A stretch of 64,000 nt of DNA from Siphonodentalium dalli (Eukaryota; Mollusca; Scaphopoda; Gadilida; Siphonodentaliidae): contig CP136063.1 of assembly GCA_032622095.1 (NCBI GenBank), positions 281,535,426-281,599,425 of the forward strand. The letters run 5' to 3'. Of this stretch, positions 32,036 to 44,200 are shown one piece after another. Numbering within the stretch: position 1 is the first letter of the stretch; every line of letters begins with the position of its first letter. The notes below the pieces were generated by a model. The model had not been told where the DNA came from. It made no database searches and saw only the letters and a program-made list of their open reading frames with translations. The position numbers were made by a program, and so were the translations under genes.

Positions 32036-32275
32036 ATGTCTTCCGAAAACGTCGAGTGCATTTTCTGTGGTGTCGAAGTTCGACCTCGACAGGTAGGGTT
32101 GAACTGCAGTGGCTGCAACAGTTCTCGTTGGCAGCATCGTAAGTGTCAGACTGGTGTCGGCAGAGAAGTTTACAGACGAGCGGCGAAAGAGCGTTCAGAT
32201 ATCGACTGTTCATGCTCATCTTGTAATACCAAACAGGAATATATATTTAACCAACATTTTGTAAACAAAACATAA
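32036..32275 (+). pseudogene. PHD-like zinc finger ORF, probable MULE N-terminal exon
   Basis: Starting from the internal Met (MSSENVECIFCG), the 79-residue frame has ordered metal ligands: C-x2-C, C-x2-C, H-x2-C and C-x2-C (ECIFCG, LNCSGCN, WQHRKCQ, CSCSSC), a PHD/C4HC3-like pattern, with VRPRQ and TGVGREVYRRA between. In several invertebrate MULEs a small finger with 'VRPRQ..L.C..C..W.H..C.TG' precedes the transposase domain. The frame can be extended upstream to 31946, but that part looks non-coding. No downstream catalytic exon is seen, so it is a partial gene. The alternative is a host PHD-finger exon captured by the element. Confidence 0.5.
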
Positions 32276-32839
32276 GTATAATAATGTACAAACTTTCAAT
32301 TTACAATTTCGAAACTGAGAATTCAACATTCAAGAGCGTTCATGGATCATGTTAGATAGGCTAAAGAGCGTTTTATTTTCCGTTCTCAATCTGTTAGAGA
32401 CTCAAATCAAAGTCATATGTATTTTATGTATCAGAACAACTAACGACGTGGATGGGTGGCATACCAGCTAAATCAACGGGTAACAAACGACAACCTGCCA
32501 TTGTACCTGCTATTGGCATTACTTTACCAAGAGGCATCGGAGAAAGATGATTAGTGAAGGAAAGCTGAGCCGACGACAGAAATCCATTACACAAATACAA
32601 TTTGATTTTAAACTAATATAGGCCTACTTGTACTATGAAAAAGCAATTACTCAAGGTCCCAATAGTCCTGACTCAATGTCCCAATAGTCCTGGCTCAAGG
32701 TCCCAACGTCCTGACTCAGCTGAGGTCCCAATCGTCCGAGGTCCCAATCGTCCAAGGTCCCAATCGACAAAAATGTATCAACGATAATATATTTATTCGT
32801 GTTTAATGGAGGAAGTTAAAACAAAATTAAAAACGAAGT

Positions 32840-33178
32840 TTAAAGGTACCCAATCCGATCAGACGCTCCTAAATTACTATTTATTTGGCTTGCGGGGGGG
32901 GGGGGGTAAAAATATTTTATTCGAGTCGAGGAATAATAACAATAATAACCACTTGATTTTAGAGTTATCCATTATTACAACCGCAATTTGTCCGTTTTTA
33001 GCACGTGGTAATCGAAAAGATTGGTCCACAAACAATACAAACAGCAAATTTCAAACATCGATATCTAATCACTCTGAGCTTTGATGGGTGGGTTCCTCGA
33101 CTCGAATCAAACATTTTTTACCAGCGAAGCCAAAGAAATAGTAATTTAGGAGCGTCTGATCGGATAGAGTACCTTTAA
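32840..33178. mobile_element. TTAA MITE family B, copy 2 (339 bp)
   Basis: TTAAAGGTACCCAATCCG on the left and CGGATAGAGTACCTTTAA on the right, inverted, with TTAA outermost. The interior folds back (aaattactatttatttggc against gccaaagaaatagtaattt). A G-run is at about 32897-32909. Confidence 0.75.
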
Positions 33179-33274
33179 TTGATTACTGACCTACTAAATA
33201 GAGAACATTTGTAACGAAAATAATTTATAAGTATAGTTCAAAGCAAACGCAAAATATGTCCAGGTATTTACAAT

Positions 33275-33751
33275 TTAAAGGTACTCAACCCGATAAAACT
33301 CCTCTCAATTACTATTTCAATGGCTTCGGGGGTCAAAAATATTTGATTCGAGTCGAGGAAGTCACCCATCAAAGCTCAGATTTGTTAGATATCGATTTTA
33401 GAAATCTATTATTTTTCATTATCGGGAATACTATCTGGCCCAGAACTCAGTAAAAATTGCGTTAAAATTACCACTTGATTTTAGAGTTATTCATCCTTGT
33501 CTGTTTGAATAGATTTGGAGTACACATCCAGAGCAGATTACGGCAGTTATCAGTACTCATCTCGAGAACATAACAAATTTGAAAAATCAATATCTAATAA
33601 CTCTGAGCTTTGTTTGATGGGTTCCTCGACTCGAATCAAATATTTTTTACCCCCAAAGCCAAAGAAATAGTAATATAGGACCCTCTGATCGGATTGTTGT
33701 TGTTGGAATCTGTTGAGATGGGGACCCTCTTTACGGGTTGAGTACCTTTAA
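33275..33751 (+). mobile_element. TTAA MITE family B, copy 3 (477 bp, complete)
   Basis: TTAAAGGTACTCAACCCG / CGGGTTGAGTACCTTTAA are perfect inverted ends with TTAA at both edges. It is the fullest copy of the family. It encodes nothing; the open frame at 33256-33453 recurs as a fragment at 45557 only because the DNA repeats. It sits about 100 bp from copy 2. Confidence 0.8.
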
Positions 33752-33988
33752 CTACGGCTTATATTAGTAGGCTTTCGTGTCTCATTTCTAATTACACATC
33801 ATCTGGAGTGAGGAAGTGATGATTTTTTTGGTCAGAGTGTTATTACTATATTAGTAGGTCTACAACTGATTTCGTGAAAGTCATTGATCAACAATGAATT
33901 CCACACTCACCCGCATGGTATACAAGAAAACTAAGATGCATGCATCAGGTCGGCCGTGAACTATCTACCATATAATTGTTGTAGCTAT
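33752..33988. other. No gene seen
   Basis: Short unremarkable spacer. Confidence 0.3.
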
Positions 33989-34637
33989 CGATTATACATT
34001 TTGGAACACCTGTCTGTATGTATGTGTGTATGCATGAATGCATGGGTGTATGTGTTATAGACTCTAACACTGCTCGATTGATCCGACTCGGATATGGTAT
34101 TTAACGTGTCAACTTGACCTCGCTCATAGGCATGTTTCTGGACCTTGACCGATCCGACTAAAAATTTGTGTGTAGGACTACTTCGATCCCGGGAGCAATA
34201 TTGACGGGTCCAATTTCACGTGGGACCATGTTCTCGAACGTGCTGATGTAGGCATGTTTCTGGACTATTTGGACGGGTCAAATCTTGATCCCGACCTGAC
34301 TTTGACATTCAAAAAGATCAATTCAAGGTCAAATCTGGTAAAACGAAGTATTTCAACGAAATATAATACCTACTGTTACTTTTGTCCCAGGAGTGTTTCG
34401 GGTGGGTCAAATTATGACCCTGACCTGATCTTGACATTCAAAATTGTCAAATCGGGTAAAGGCGGGCGGATTTCGACGGGTACTTTTGTCGTGACTTTTG
34501 TCCGGGGAGTGTTTTGGGCGGGTCAAATCGTGACCCGACATGACGTTCACCTTTAAAATGGTCAATTCAAGGTTAAATCGCGCAATTCTCCGAAAATCAG
34601 AGGGGAACATCCCGGACGAAGTAGGGTCCACCAGCTA
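33989..34637 (+). mobile_element. Helentron-like element, copy E7
   Basis: Leader ttttggaacacctgtctgta with a (gtatgt)n tract, the phrase 'gttatagac' as in E5, internal 'gacgggtcaaat' and 'aggtcaaatc' repeats as in E3/E4, and an end hairpin cccggacgaagtaggg followed by ctac where other copies have the terminal ctag. It is a degraded lone copy. Confidence 0.5.
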
Positions 34638-36190
34638 CTATTATATATTTCTAGATTTAGTTACAAACTAAATACCTGTATATTGTACAAAGAAATGTTT
34701 GACAAATATATCTGTATCAATATTACCATACGGGTCATTAAAATAGATACGACGAAACAAATTTTGAAGGGTGCATGGTATCAGGTAAATTTTTATATTT
34801 CAAATGATGACAGGAATGCGGAAAGTTGAAGTACCTACGTAATACTGGCTATCCGAATGAAGAGATATACATGTATATAAAAACCAAAATAGAAGATGAC
34901 TGCTGGCGACAATGTTTTCCAAAAAAATTCAAAGCATTCGATAGCTCCCATCTAGTTGTCAGCCCGAAGATCAATATAAAGTGTGGTGACTATCAGATGA
35001 GGGATATGACTGTACAGTTGCTAAACAATTCAGTCACGCAAAAGAGGATCAAACAGTAAGATACCAAATTGCTGCCTGTGGTAATGTTTTTTAACGAAAT
35101 TCGGGAAAATTAGATTACTCTCCCCCTGGTTATCCAGAAGATCATTGTGGAATCTGGTGACGATCGGACAAGGGGTGTCGTCTGTAGGATCAACCAAATT
35201 ATTTAGCCATAAAAATAGTAAAATTCAAGATCACCGCTGGCAGTGATGTCTTCACAAGGACAGCTTGAGAACAAAACATGGCTCACATCTAGCGGTGACC
35301 CAAACTATCCACATGAGAAAAAGTTCTCCAATAAAAGCTGGCTGCAGGGTGCGCCAATTGATTCAAATTCGAAATTTAACAGGGTGTACTGCTTGTGGCC
35401 ATGTTTCCCCCGCAAATTTGATAGACTGATGGACAAAACCACTGAATCCGTTGAATCAATATACATGTATACATGGATTAATGTATATGCATTGTTATAC
35501 ACAGTACTGGTATATAAAGGTACTGAAAATAACAATATTACTAGTATACACAAAATAAACCATATATCATGGCTATGGGTTCTAATATCCGAATATGACA
35601 GCTGATAACTTGGTGTGAATTGAAGAGTGGTGGTGTCTCACGCATATCTAACCCTCCATGTTAGAAACATGCCATTAAATGTCATAAGTATAATCTAGCT
35701 TGAGGACAGAAGTTATCCATAAAACCCCCCTTAATTCAACCAGGTCCTCGCGCGATGTATGGTCGATCACATGATGATCTAGGGGGGATTAGAATTGTTG
35801 TATAAAAACAGCACTGCATGTAAATATAAAATAAAATAGTGCTACATCTTATTACAGATTATTGCCATATATAATCAGTGACTATACAGACAGTCTGACA
35901 AAATAAAGTTTCAGTGACACTCTATCCGAAGAGGGGAATAATTCCATCTGTTACAGTCAATGGAGCAATTATGAATCTGGAAAGGTGAAATTTCTAAGTA
36001 ATACTAGATATCGACATGACGCGATAACATATAACGTAAATGCAATATGGCCGCTGGCGACCATTTTTTCCTATAAAATTAAAAAAATATTTGATAGCTC
36101 TCATCTGATAGATCAATATCAAGATAAATATGAAGTTTAGTGATGATCGGATGAGTGAAGTGGACTGTGCTAAACGGTTTAGTAATGCTT
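34638..36190. repeat. Diverged units of the 'agatggc' repeat family; no gene seen
   Basis: About 34880-35045, 35220-35430 and 36040-36190 each contain a variant of '..gatgaccgctggc..atgtt', followed by gatagctc(c/t)catct and gatcgg/gatca phrases, like the units at 20700-21438. Open frames of up to 120 codons in these units read through the repeats and are not supported as genes. Confidence 0.45.
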
Positions 36191-36483
36191 AAAAAGATTT
36201 TTACCTTAATATTTTTATGTTCACTTTATAAACTTCACTGAGTCATCTTTGTCATGTATTGAGTTTGATATCTGTTGTTAACAGTTTATAAATCATGTAT
36301 GTCTCATGTTTGTTATTTTAATTTATGTGTTTATTATCATTAAATAAAGTTGAATTCCTTAAAAAGATTCTTACCTCAATGTTTTTATGTTCACTTTATA
36401 AACTCCACTGAGTCATCTTTGTCATGTATTGAATTTGATATCTTTTGTTAACAGTTCATAAATTATGTATGTCTCGAGTTCGT
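36191..36483. repeat. 170-bp tandem duplication (1.7 copies)
   Basis: aaaaagatt(t/c)ttacct(t/c)aat starts both copies (36191 and 36361), followed by ttatgttcactttataaact(t/c)cactgagtcatc. The first copy includes AATAAA (36343-36348). It may be a duplicated 3' UTR or element tail. Confidence 0.75.
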
Positions 36484-37597
36484 TATTATATTATATACAC
36501 TTTATAGTGTGTTTCAGAACGAAAACAAAATGAATAAAATCAACAAATTTGTAAATTTAAAAACAATTCAAACGTTGTTGTATTCCATGTCCCAGCCCGG
36601 ACATATACACCAAATTTCAATAATATTCATTGAGAAACAACGGACCAAACGCCATATAACACCCCGTATGCATCTTTTATTCCGAGTTGGCCTTTTATTC
36701 CGAGTTGGCACGCGCCGATTGGGCGAGTTAGCCCATGGGGCGAGTACGCCGATTCCGACACCTTTTCTATTTGCAGCAGGTTAAGTTTACGCGCAATTTA
36801 ATTTACAAAGTTCCCCAATTGGTATCGTAAATAGAGCGACCTTATTTGACAGAGAATGCCTCTGTTATTGATTATAAAGTTGCTATACATTAAAAACGAC
36901 AATTCACATGCTCGTTCAAGCGCAGTAGTCTATTTTCCCCATGTTAAAGGACATCCACAAATACTAAATAACGCTAACTTACTGCCGAATGTTTTACACG
37001 ACAACTGTTAACATATTTGGGCTGAATTCATCTGACGCGGTATTATTCCTCAAAATAAACAACAAAACCATCGTTACTTGGAAATGTAGTTTGGGCTAAC
37101 ATTTACATAAATCCTCCATATCATTATTCCGACACACACGTCAGATGAAAAACTCACATGAAGTAACCGGCCAAATTGGCCGAAATAATGGACACTTGAG
37201 GTCTTCAGTATGAGTGTCAATACTTTGTGGTGAGTTATGTCCCCTCTAACGCGTGCCAATTGATGTCTGCACGATTGTGTCGTCTGCTTTTTGCCGCGAA
37301 AATTCGGTGTTGTATTATTTATGAACTAAACTTTGAACGCTACAAAAACGATTAAGACACACCTTTCTAAAATTATATTGAAATACAGGCAAAATATAAT
37401 TTTATGTTTATAAAATTATCTCGTGTTTGGTTGACAAATAATTTGTTTTCTATTTCTTTGACTTTGAATTGAGTTGTTGTTGTTGTTGACTTCCGCTATT
37501 CACTATCCGTTGAATAAGAACCCATGTACTGTGTTCGCTCAGGTATTAACACTGCAATTACTGATACTCTCTACTTCATAACGGAAAGGTCGGATTT
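36484..37597. other. No gene seen; 3' side of the LINE remnant
   Basis: Contains a two-copy 18-bp repeat (cttttattccgagttggc, about 36676-36711). The part next to 37598 would be the 3' UTR of the minus-strand LINE remnant. Confidence 0.35.
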
Positions 37598-37822
37598 TCA
37601 AATTCTTTTCAATGTAACCGAAAGGAAGCCATGAACTGCCTTCTGGATAATTTGCTGCATAGTCATATTTAAATAAGACGAGCTATCTCCAATCAGTGAT
37701 CTGGCATTAATCATTCTTTTATCAACCTCTACTTCAGTCTGAACGAACCCCATCTCGATCTCATTTATCATTTCTTCCCTTTCGACAGCATACAATGGAC
37801 AGTCCAGAATGAAATGGCACAT
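37598..37822 (-). pseudogene. LINE ORF2 C-terminal remnant
   Basis: The minus-strand frame starts at the junction and reads CHFILDCPLYAVEREEM, then a polar helical tail, and ends in a stop at 37598. The '(H)FILDCPLY...R' phrase is what is commonly found near the C-terminus of LINE ORF2 proteins of Jockey/I-like clades, after the reverse transcriptase domain. Only about 70 residues survive. Upstream of 37820 the coding sequence is cut off abruptly by a TCACGTGA-containing repeat, so the element is 5'-truncated or broken by that insertion. Confidence 0.5.
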
Positions 37823-37946
37823 TTCTCACGTGAGAAAGAATCATTTCTCACGTGAGAAAAATCCTTTTTTCAAAATATAATGACAGTATAATAAATAAGG
37901 ACTATCTAATTCAAACAAATCTATGTGCTACCAAATTCATTTTGGT
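37820..37946. repeat. 127-bp direct repeat, copy 1
   Basis: Starts with two tcacgtgagaaa motifs and runs through aatataatgacagtataata to aattcattttggt. It appears identical to 39611-39737, 1.79 kb away in the same orientation. It abuts the LINE remnant. Confidence 0.85.
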
Positions 37947-38224
37947 TTGAATTGAGTCTGACGGTGACGGTGACACTGTGACAGTTTGAGTTAAATTTGA
38001 CTAGTCTAGGCATTAAAACCACAATTCCACTCCGAGGCACTCGTGAAAATTTGGTACTCTCGGCTACTATGGGTGTATTCTATATTTTTACATTTTTATA
38101 TTTCAGATAGCATAGAATTTAGAAATTAGAATAGATTCCTTCAATCAATCAATTCAATGCCAATGGCTTCATCAAGTTCATGTGCCGAATACTACTTACT
38201 AGTACTAGTAGTAGTAGTAGTACA

Positions 38225-38290
38225 GGAGAAGTCGGCCCCATACGAAGACGGCCCCGCGCGAAGTCGGCCCCAGATAAGTCGGCCCCATTT
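38225..38290. repeat. GAAGTCGGCCCC repeat block, left
   Basis: Four tandem modules of about 13-17 bp (ggagaagtcggcccc, tacgaagacggcccc, gcgaagtcggcccc, ataagtcggcccc). A block with the same modules in inverted orientation lies at 63840-63917. It could be the repetitive terminus of a transposon. No partner end was found closer by. Confidence 0.55.
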
Positions 38291-39310
38291 TTAATGATTT
38301 TATAACAGAACTATAGACTATAGTCTATTGTTTAAATTAAAATAATTATTTATTTTATGAATATGAAATATGATACTGCATGGACGTCGCTGGATACTGT
38401 AATCTGTATTACTATTACTGATAATAATGTAATAATAATGATAATCATATTCATAATGGCAATGACAATATAACAATAACGGCTATCTTTCGTAGCAGCT
38501 GACTAGTCGTTAAATCTCGGTCTCTGTAGTGTAGGCCTACAACTTCCACACTACCAGTACCACAGGTTAACAATTTGCCCCTTTCCAGAAGAAAGAGCTA
38601 TTGCAACTGGAATGGGGGTCGAGTTGATCGAGTCGATTAGCGATGCTTGTTAGCACACTCGAAACCAGTCTATATAAACATACACTCAGATTCATACTGA
38701 TACTGAGTCTATTGCATTCCCATCAACTTTTCATTTCTGAACGGTTGTGGGCTTCCCCCAAATTACGTCACACCGCACTAAATATAAATCTGAAATTAGT
38801 TGTGATTGACAGGCGTAAACATGGTCACCTGCCAGTGCTGTCATGGCCGCTTCAACCCTGTGAAGTAGGTTCCTGCGAATATTCGAGATTCGATTCGAAA
38901 GTCAAATTCGATTCGAATTCGAGTCGAAATTGCCAACTCGAAATTTCGAATATACTTTGACGGAAACGTAAGCTGTTTACGGACAAGTACACATGTCGAT
39001 CTTAGCTGTTTTTGTGGCATTTAATTCCAGAAAATTATGTATATATACACCTAATAATTCTTATTCTACATCGTTGATGTTCGCATGCTATTAAATATAA
39101 TTATAGCCAGCAATTAGCCACTATAGGACGACTAAATGCGACGGGAATTATAGCTTTAAAATGGTAGCAAAAGCTCGGAGATTGCCGATGGACCGACGAC
39201 GCGAGTAGCTATCGGTTGCTATGAGACTGAGCAACCGATAGCGTTATCCATCGTCTATCCGTCTCAGATTCCGCGTTATGTAATATCGTTGAGACTCAGC
39301 CCCTTACCAA
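38291..39310. other. No gene seen; 'attcgattcg' tract and a small hairpin
   Basis: A cgaatattcga / attcgattcgaa-rich stretch at 38875-38955 resembles hAT subterminal repeats but lacks a partner. A 13-bp perfect hairpin gctatcggttgct/agcaaccgatagc is near 39209-39242. Confidence 0.4.
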
Positions 39311-39314
39311 AATG

Positions 39315-39650
39315 TCCTAACATAATTCTCATGAGAATCTTACAGTAATTAGAATCTCACGTTAGAATCTCACGTGAGGTTTTTAATATGCAAATTAGCA
39401 AGATCTCGGTAAGAAATTTTTCTCACGTGAGAAAGAATCTTTCCTCACGTAAGAAATATTTTTTCTCACGTGAGAAAAAATCTTGCTAATTTGCATATTA
39501 AAAACCTCACGTGAGAAATAATTTTTTCTCACGTAAGAAAGAATCATTTCTCACATGAGAAAGAATCATTTCTCACGTGAGAAAGAATCATTTCTCACAT
39601 GAGAAAGAATCATTTCTCACGTGAGAAAGAATCATTTCTCACGTGAGAAA
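39315..39650. repeat. Array of TCACGTGA palindromes at 22-bp spacing
   Basis: tttctcacgtgagaaagaatca is repeated about six times at 22-bp spacing (39520-39650), with variants tcacatga and tcacgtaa. Upstream, ctcacgtgag motifs flank an inverted repeat (ttttaatatgcaaattagcaag near 39386 and its complement near 39483). Related motifs lie at 37820, 41210 and 45030-45310. Non-coding. Confidence 0.8.
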
Positions 39651-39737
39651 AATCCTTTTTTCAAAATATAATGACAGTATAATAAATAAGGACTATCTAA
39701 TTCAAACAAATCTATGTGCTACCAAATTCATTTTGGT
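39611..39737. repeat. 127-bp direct repeat, copy 2
   Basis: Apparently identical to 37820-37946. Here it is continuous with the TCACGTGA array, so this is probably the source and 37820 the copy, or the two mark a duplication or recombination event. Confidence 0.85.
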
Positions 39738-40410
39738 ATCATTAACAATTTAACACTGTCATTTATCATCTTTTTAAGGTTATAAAATAACAAACACTGT
39801 CATTGAGAATTTCCAGGCTTTCGGACTGCTTTTGCCCCCTTGCCATTTTCTGCTTCTGGGGTCCCTGATCTTAGAGGCATTTGTGGTGTGCGATGAATCT
39901 ACACTGTACAAATACAGATCTGTATTTATCACATAAATCTCACACTAAACTTCAACTTGACTTTTAACCAATTTTTCAATTGCTGTGTGCATAGCGTGTG
40001 TACACTGCAACATGTTAACTGCTCTTCGTGGAATATTCCAAATAACTGTAAAAATCACTTCCATGAAACAATGAAAACTGCCATAAATTGTTTATTTCCT
40101 AAAATTCATTCATTTTGTAAATAGATTCACACATTTACTCTGTCTTACAATCAATAAACAATAGCAGAAGTTTATTTGATGTTATATGGTCCATCATTAT
40201 TTATTCTAGAAATATAATTAATAATATTTGAAAATAAAATTTAAATCAACTTTAATATACTAATATTAGTCTACCTGGTTGATAAATTACATACTAGTAT
40301 TAGAACCTGCAGTAAAGACAACACAAGATACCACATGCCTTAAAATCTTGCCATGATGCCAGGTGCATGATGTCTAAACCCCTCTGCCATTTCTATAAAT
40401 ATTACACTTA
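39738..40410. other. No gene seen
   Basis: AT-rich sequence. No element or gene is recognised. Confidence 0.35.
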
Positions 40411-40415
40411 CCTAG

Positions 40416-40896
40416 CAGCCCTGGGAATTAAGGAAAATTTGCCTAGGCAATATATTTGCCTAGGTGAAAGAAATCGGCCTAGGCAAAAACAGATTTTACC
40501 TAAGCAATTTTGCAACAATATTGCCATCTCAAATCAATATGATTCAATAATAACATGAATTGCCCAGAATTGCCTAGTTATTTTGCGGAACATTATTTCC
40601 AGGCCATTACTCAACATATATGTACAATTCCACAAATCATCTCCAAAATAAGTGTCCTTATAACGGGTAGCTAGTTAGTGGCCCAGTGCCATGGAAACAA
40701 TTGTAGGACAATATATGTAATGAGTTATTTAAGGAAATAATTTTGGCTAAAGAGGTTCTATTTCTGATATACACAAATCAATTTTAGTAACCCAATGAAC
40801 TTGTTTTACCTAGGAAATATTATTGCCTAGGCAAACCGATTTTGCCTCTGCTTTTACCTAGGCATTGCCTATTGCCTAGGCTAATTCCCAGGGCTG
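40416..40896. mobile_element. hAT-like MITE with 15-bp inverted ends and 5-bp duplication
   Basis: CAGCCCTGGGAATTA / TAATTCCCAGGGCTG are perfect inverted ends. CCTAG lies on both sides (40411-40415, 40897-40901). The interior repeats the palindrome ttgcctaggcaa several times near both ends. A 5-bp duplication is shorter than the usual 8 bp for hAT but has been described for some hAT groups. A fragment with the same terminus (taattcccagggctg type) lies at about 61247-61264. Confidence 0.65.
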
Positions 40897-40901
40897 CCTA
40901 G

Positions 40902-41287
40902 TATAGTGTGTATTCCATGTTGTGGAACTTATCATTAAAGAATATCCACAAATAAAACCATAATATAACTCCATGTTTCCCTTCTCATGAATATAATAAG
41001 CTTCTGGCACAGATATGAAGATAATTACAGTCTAAATTGTGCACAACAACTGACATGTACAGGTTTACTCCAGTAACTGTTTTGGCGCATTTTATATTTT
41101 GAATTCTCCAGCAAACACCAGATAAGATTTCTTGACCACATGTTCTAGATTAAATCATTTACCCACCATTGAAATCTGACTTAAAAATATCTACCCTATT
41201 TCTAACATGTTCTCATGTGAGAAAATCACACTTAGCTTACTTTTCTGGAATCGGAGAACACACAATTTTAAAGTTTGTATTTCTTAT
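40902..41287. other. No gene seen
   Basis: AT-rich; carries one tctcatgtgagaa motif near 41211 related to the TCACGTGA array. Confidence 0.35.
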
Positions 41288-44200
41288 TACTCTAGTAGCT
41301 GAGGGCGTTTTGTATGCACTTTTATGTCCAGAGCAAAACTCTTCACGAATCCACTAATTGAAGGTACACGAACAATATTTGGTTGGTGACACATTTCCCA
41401 TTGAGGGCGAAATGGGTCAAATGGCCACGCCCCTTTTTGCGCGAAGTACTACCACCTGCCGTGACTATATCTCCAGAACCGTTGGACATAGGGGGTCGTG
41501 TGACCACTCAAATTGTGCAGAATGGCCACATTATGGGGGGTCAGTAATACATTTTCATATCCAAAAGTCAATGGTTTTTAAGATAATTGCCAAAAACCAA
41601 AAAAAATCCATTTTTAAGGGCCCAATTTTGGGGTTCAGCACTTTTATCTCAAAGCTGAGCCCCCAATTCAAATTTTATTGATCTATATCCATCGGTGCCA
41701 CATATAGGTATAATTTCTGTACCATTATTGGATTAGATTGACCTCCAAGGAGCTCTTGACCCTGAAAATAAGGTTTTTGGATGGAATATATTGGTCGTAG
41801 AATGAAAAACAGACATTTTCCCAATAACAAAGATGTTGAGGAAATCATCAATTATACGGTATTTGATCAGTAACCTAAAACTCCTACAAAAAGGTTACCT
41901 GGTGATATAATTTGAATGTAGTTCATCTTTTGTTATCTAGATTTCATGGCCTTTGATGTGAGATGGCTGCCAAAATGGTTATAAATGGAATGACATATAT
42001 CACATTAGCAATATACTTGTAAATGAGTTCAATGTGTTATTTTCTTTAAACTTATGGGAGAACAGGGTGTTTTTATGGTATTCTAATGTTGAATTGAATT
42101 ATACTCAGCCCACAAGTAGGTTTAGTAAATGTTGAGTTACTACAATTTGATCAATCAGTATGATTCAGTAGTCAAGCAGGTTGTGTCTTTATCAGTCCCA
42201 CATCAATTTTGATTGGCTGCATCACCATTTTGTATAAAGGTTCTACAATTTCCCTAACATGTACATTATTCTAGAACAAATAATGGCTAGCCTGGAGTGA
42301 GTTAGAAGAAAAATACAAGCATCAGTTGATATGCAGATATAAATACATACAAATCTACATTCTGCATGTAGCCATGCTATGCAATCCTCCCTCATGTTTC
42401 AACTTATCAAGGAAAAATGATCACATTACCAATGTCTATGATAGTCAGATGTTTTTGTAGATTTTGTAGATTTGTGGATGTTGTAGATTTTGTAGATTTG
42501 TGGATGTTGTAATGCAATATAGATCTCCATTATACTTGCACAAATTTATTTTTCATTTCGTCCCTTTAAATTGACTTTAAAGGTGGTGCGTAACATGTAT
42601 GTATATGTGCCACTCCAAAATGTATGTATATGTGCCACTCCAAAAATGTCAGTAAAAGTACTGTAAACCGTTTGGTTTGATGTTATAGGCACAGGAGATA
42701 TATATATACTTTACATGTCAAATATTGTGAACCCTGCAGGTACGTTTATGTGTGTCAGTCGCCTTATGTGTGTGATGTACATGCAGTAACTACATGTATA
42801 TTCTAGTGAAATTTATGGTCTGCACTCTGCAGTAATTCAAAAACATGCTATGGCCATGCCTACATATACATATGTACACTGATTCAAACACAATGATTGT
42901 CAGGTTATAATCTATGTTTGAGGAAAGTTACTATGTATTTTTCATTTGTGTTGCATTTGTCAATATTAATGGGTCCCAGGAGTCCAGATGTTACTAGTGC
43001 AGAGCCCATTTAATTTTCATGAAACTGGTGGACTTCATGTCTATACTCCTAAATAAACATGACTCTGAGTCTTATCAGACCAAGACGGTATTGTGTAGGT
43101 TTTACTAGAATTATATTTAGAAAAGACTCAACCATTATTTTTCCACTGCCCTTATCACAATATATTCATTTGGCAGTATTCATCCCAAGTTTAGTGGTGA
43201 TGCTAATACATTTGGTATGATATTCAGGTAGAGCAAAGCGATCTGAACGAATCGAGGATAAGCCACAATGTGTAGAAAACATTAAAAAACATGTATATTG
43301 TGAAATATTTTAATAATGGGTGCTGGTTTTTACAAACTGGCCATTATTGAGATGACTATTCCTGTTGTTTACCAAACATCAGCGTACACAATAAAATTTT
43401 GAAGTATATATGTTCTTGAATGTTGCATACAGACACTGACTTTTGCACAAATTGCTCGGGTTAGCCAAACAATGCAAAAATAACCAACTTTAGGTAAAAT
43501 GATGGTACTTGACAGAATTGCTTTGACCTACAAACATATCAATCCAGCAGTACCCATCAGCATAATATAAAATTAGCAGGACCACTTAACCTGAGGTGGT
43601 ATTGAAAATGAAAATATCTTTAAAATGGTAAGTTATGAGGGCTATTAGCTATTATGAAGAATTATGTTAGTGAAATTATAGACCCTCATCTTCTCAGCCC
43701 TCACAATTGGCTACGGCAATCGGCAATGCCGAAGCCATTTGCTGAAGCAAACTGGGCCACGATAAAGGGTTGCCGTAGCAGATTGCCGAAGCCAAACAAT
43801 CTGAATTAAAAGGGCTGTCTTCTCCAACCTGCAAGTGATGCAACTATCATGGCCAATCAAAACTAATGTGGGACTGACAAAGGCTCATTCTACTATTTTG
43901 ATTGAATAGTGATCATTCCATCATTTCCTAAAACTTTTTGTGAGATGAGGTGTCCTTTTGTAAGAATTGATTACTTCTGAAATATATACTGGTATATATG
44001 GTCATCTCCCATCTGATTACAACATGTTTTTACTATGCCCAGGTGCAATACCCATTTTAGGATCGCAACATGTGGCTGCTGCATGAAGCAAACAGCTGGT
44101 CATTCCATTTAGTAAAAGTGTTTAGCATGTTTCATATCTTGGTCACTTAAATCAGATCAGCTGTTAAATGTTGATAACAAATTTTGAAAACCTGTTTTGT

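Larger units (their letters stand above)
30886..32770 (+). mobile_element. Element with inverted ends made of a 16-bp motif, probable MULE
   Basis: The left end (30890-31010) has about seven copies of gacgattgggaccttg. The right end (32655-32765) has about six copies of its complement (caaggtcccaatcgtc), so the element has long, internally repetitive inverted termini. atgtatc lies next to both ends (about 30881-30888 and 32771-32779), a possible imperfect target duplication. It encloses a PHD-like zinc finger ORF of a type associated with MULE transposases and a TTAA MITE (31148-31788). Long repetitive inverted termini are common in MULEs; the assignment is inference. Confidence 0.55.

Noticed and set aside
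35243-35605. 120-codon ORF
   Set aside because: Overlaps diverged copies of the agatggc repeat, with another long frame on the opposite strand; no protein-like features.
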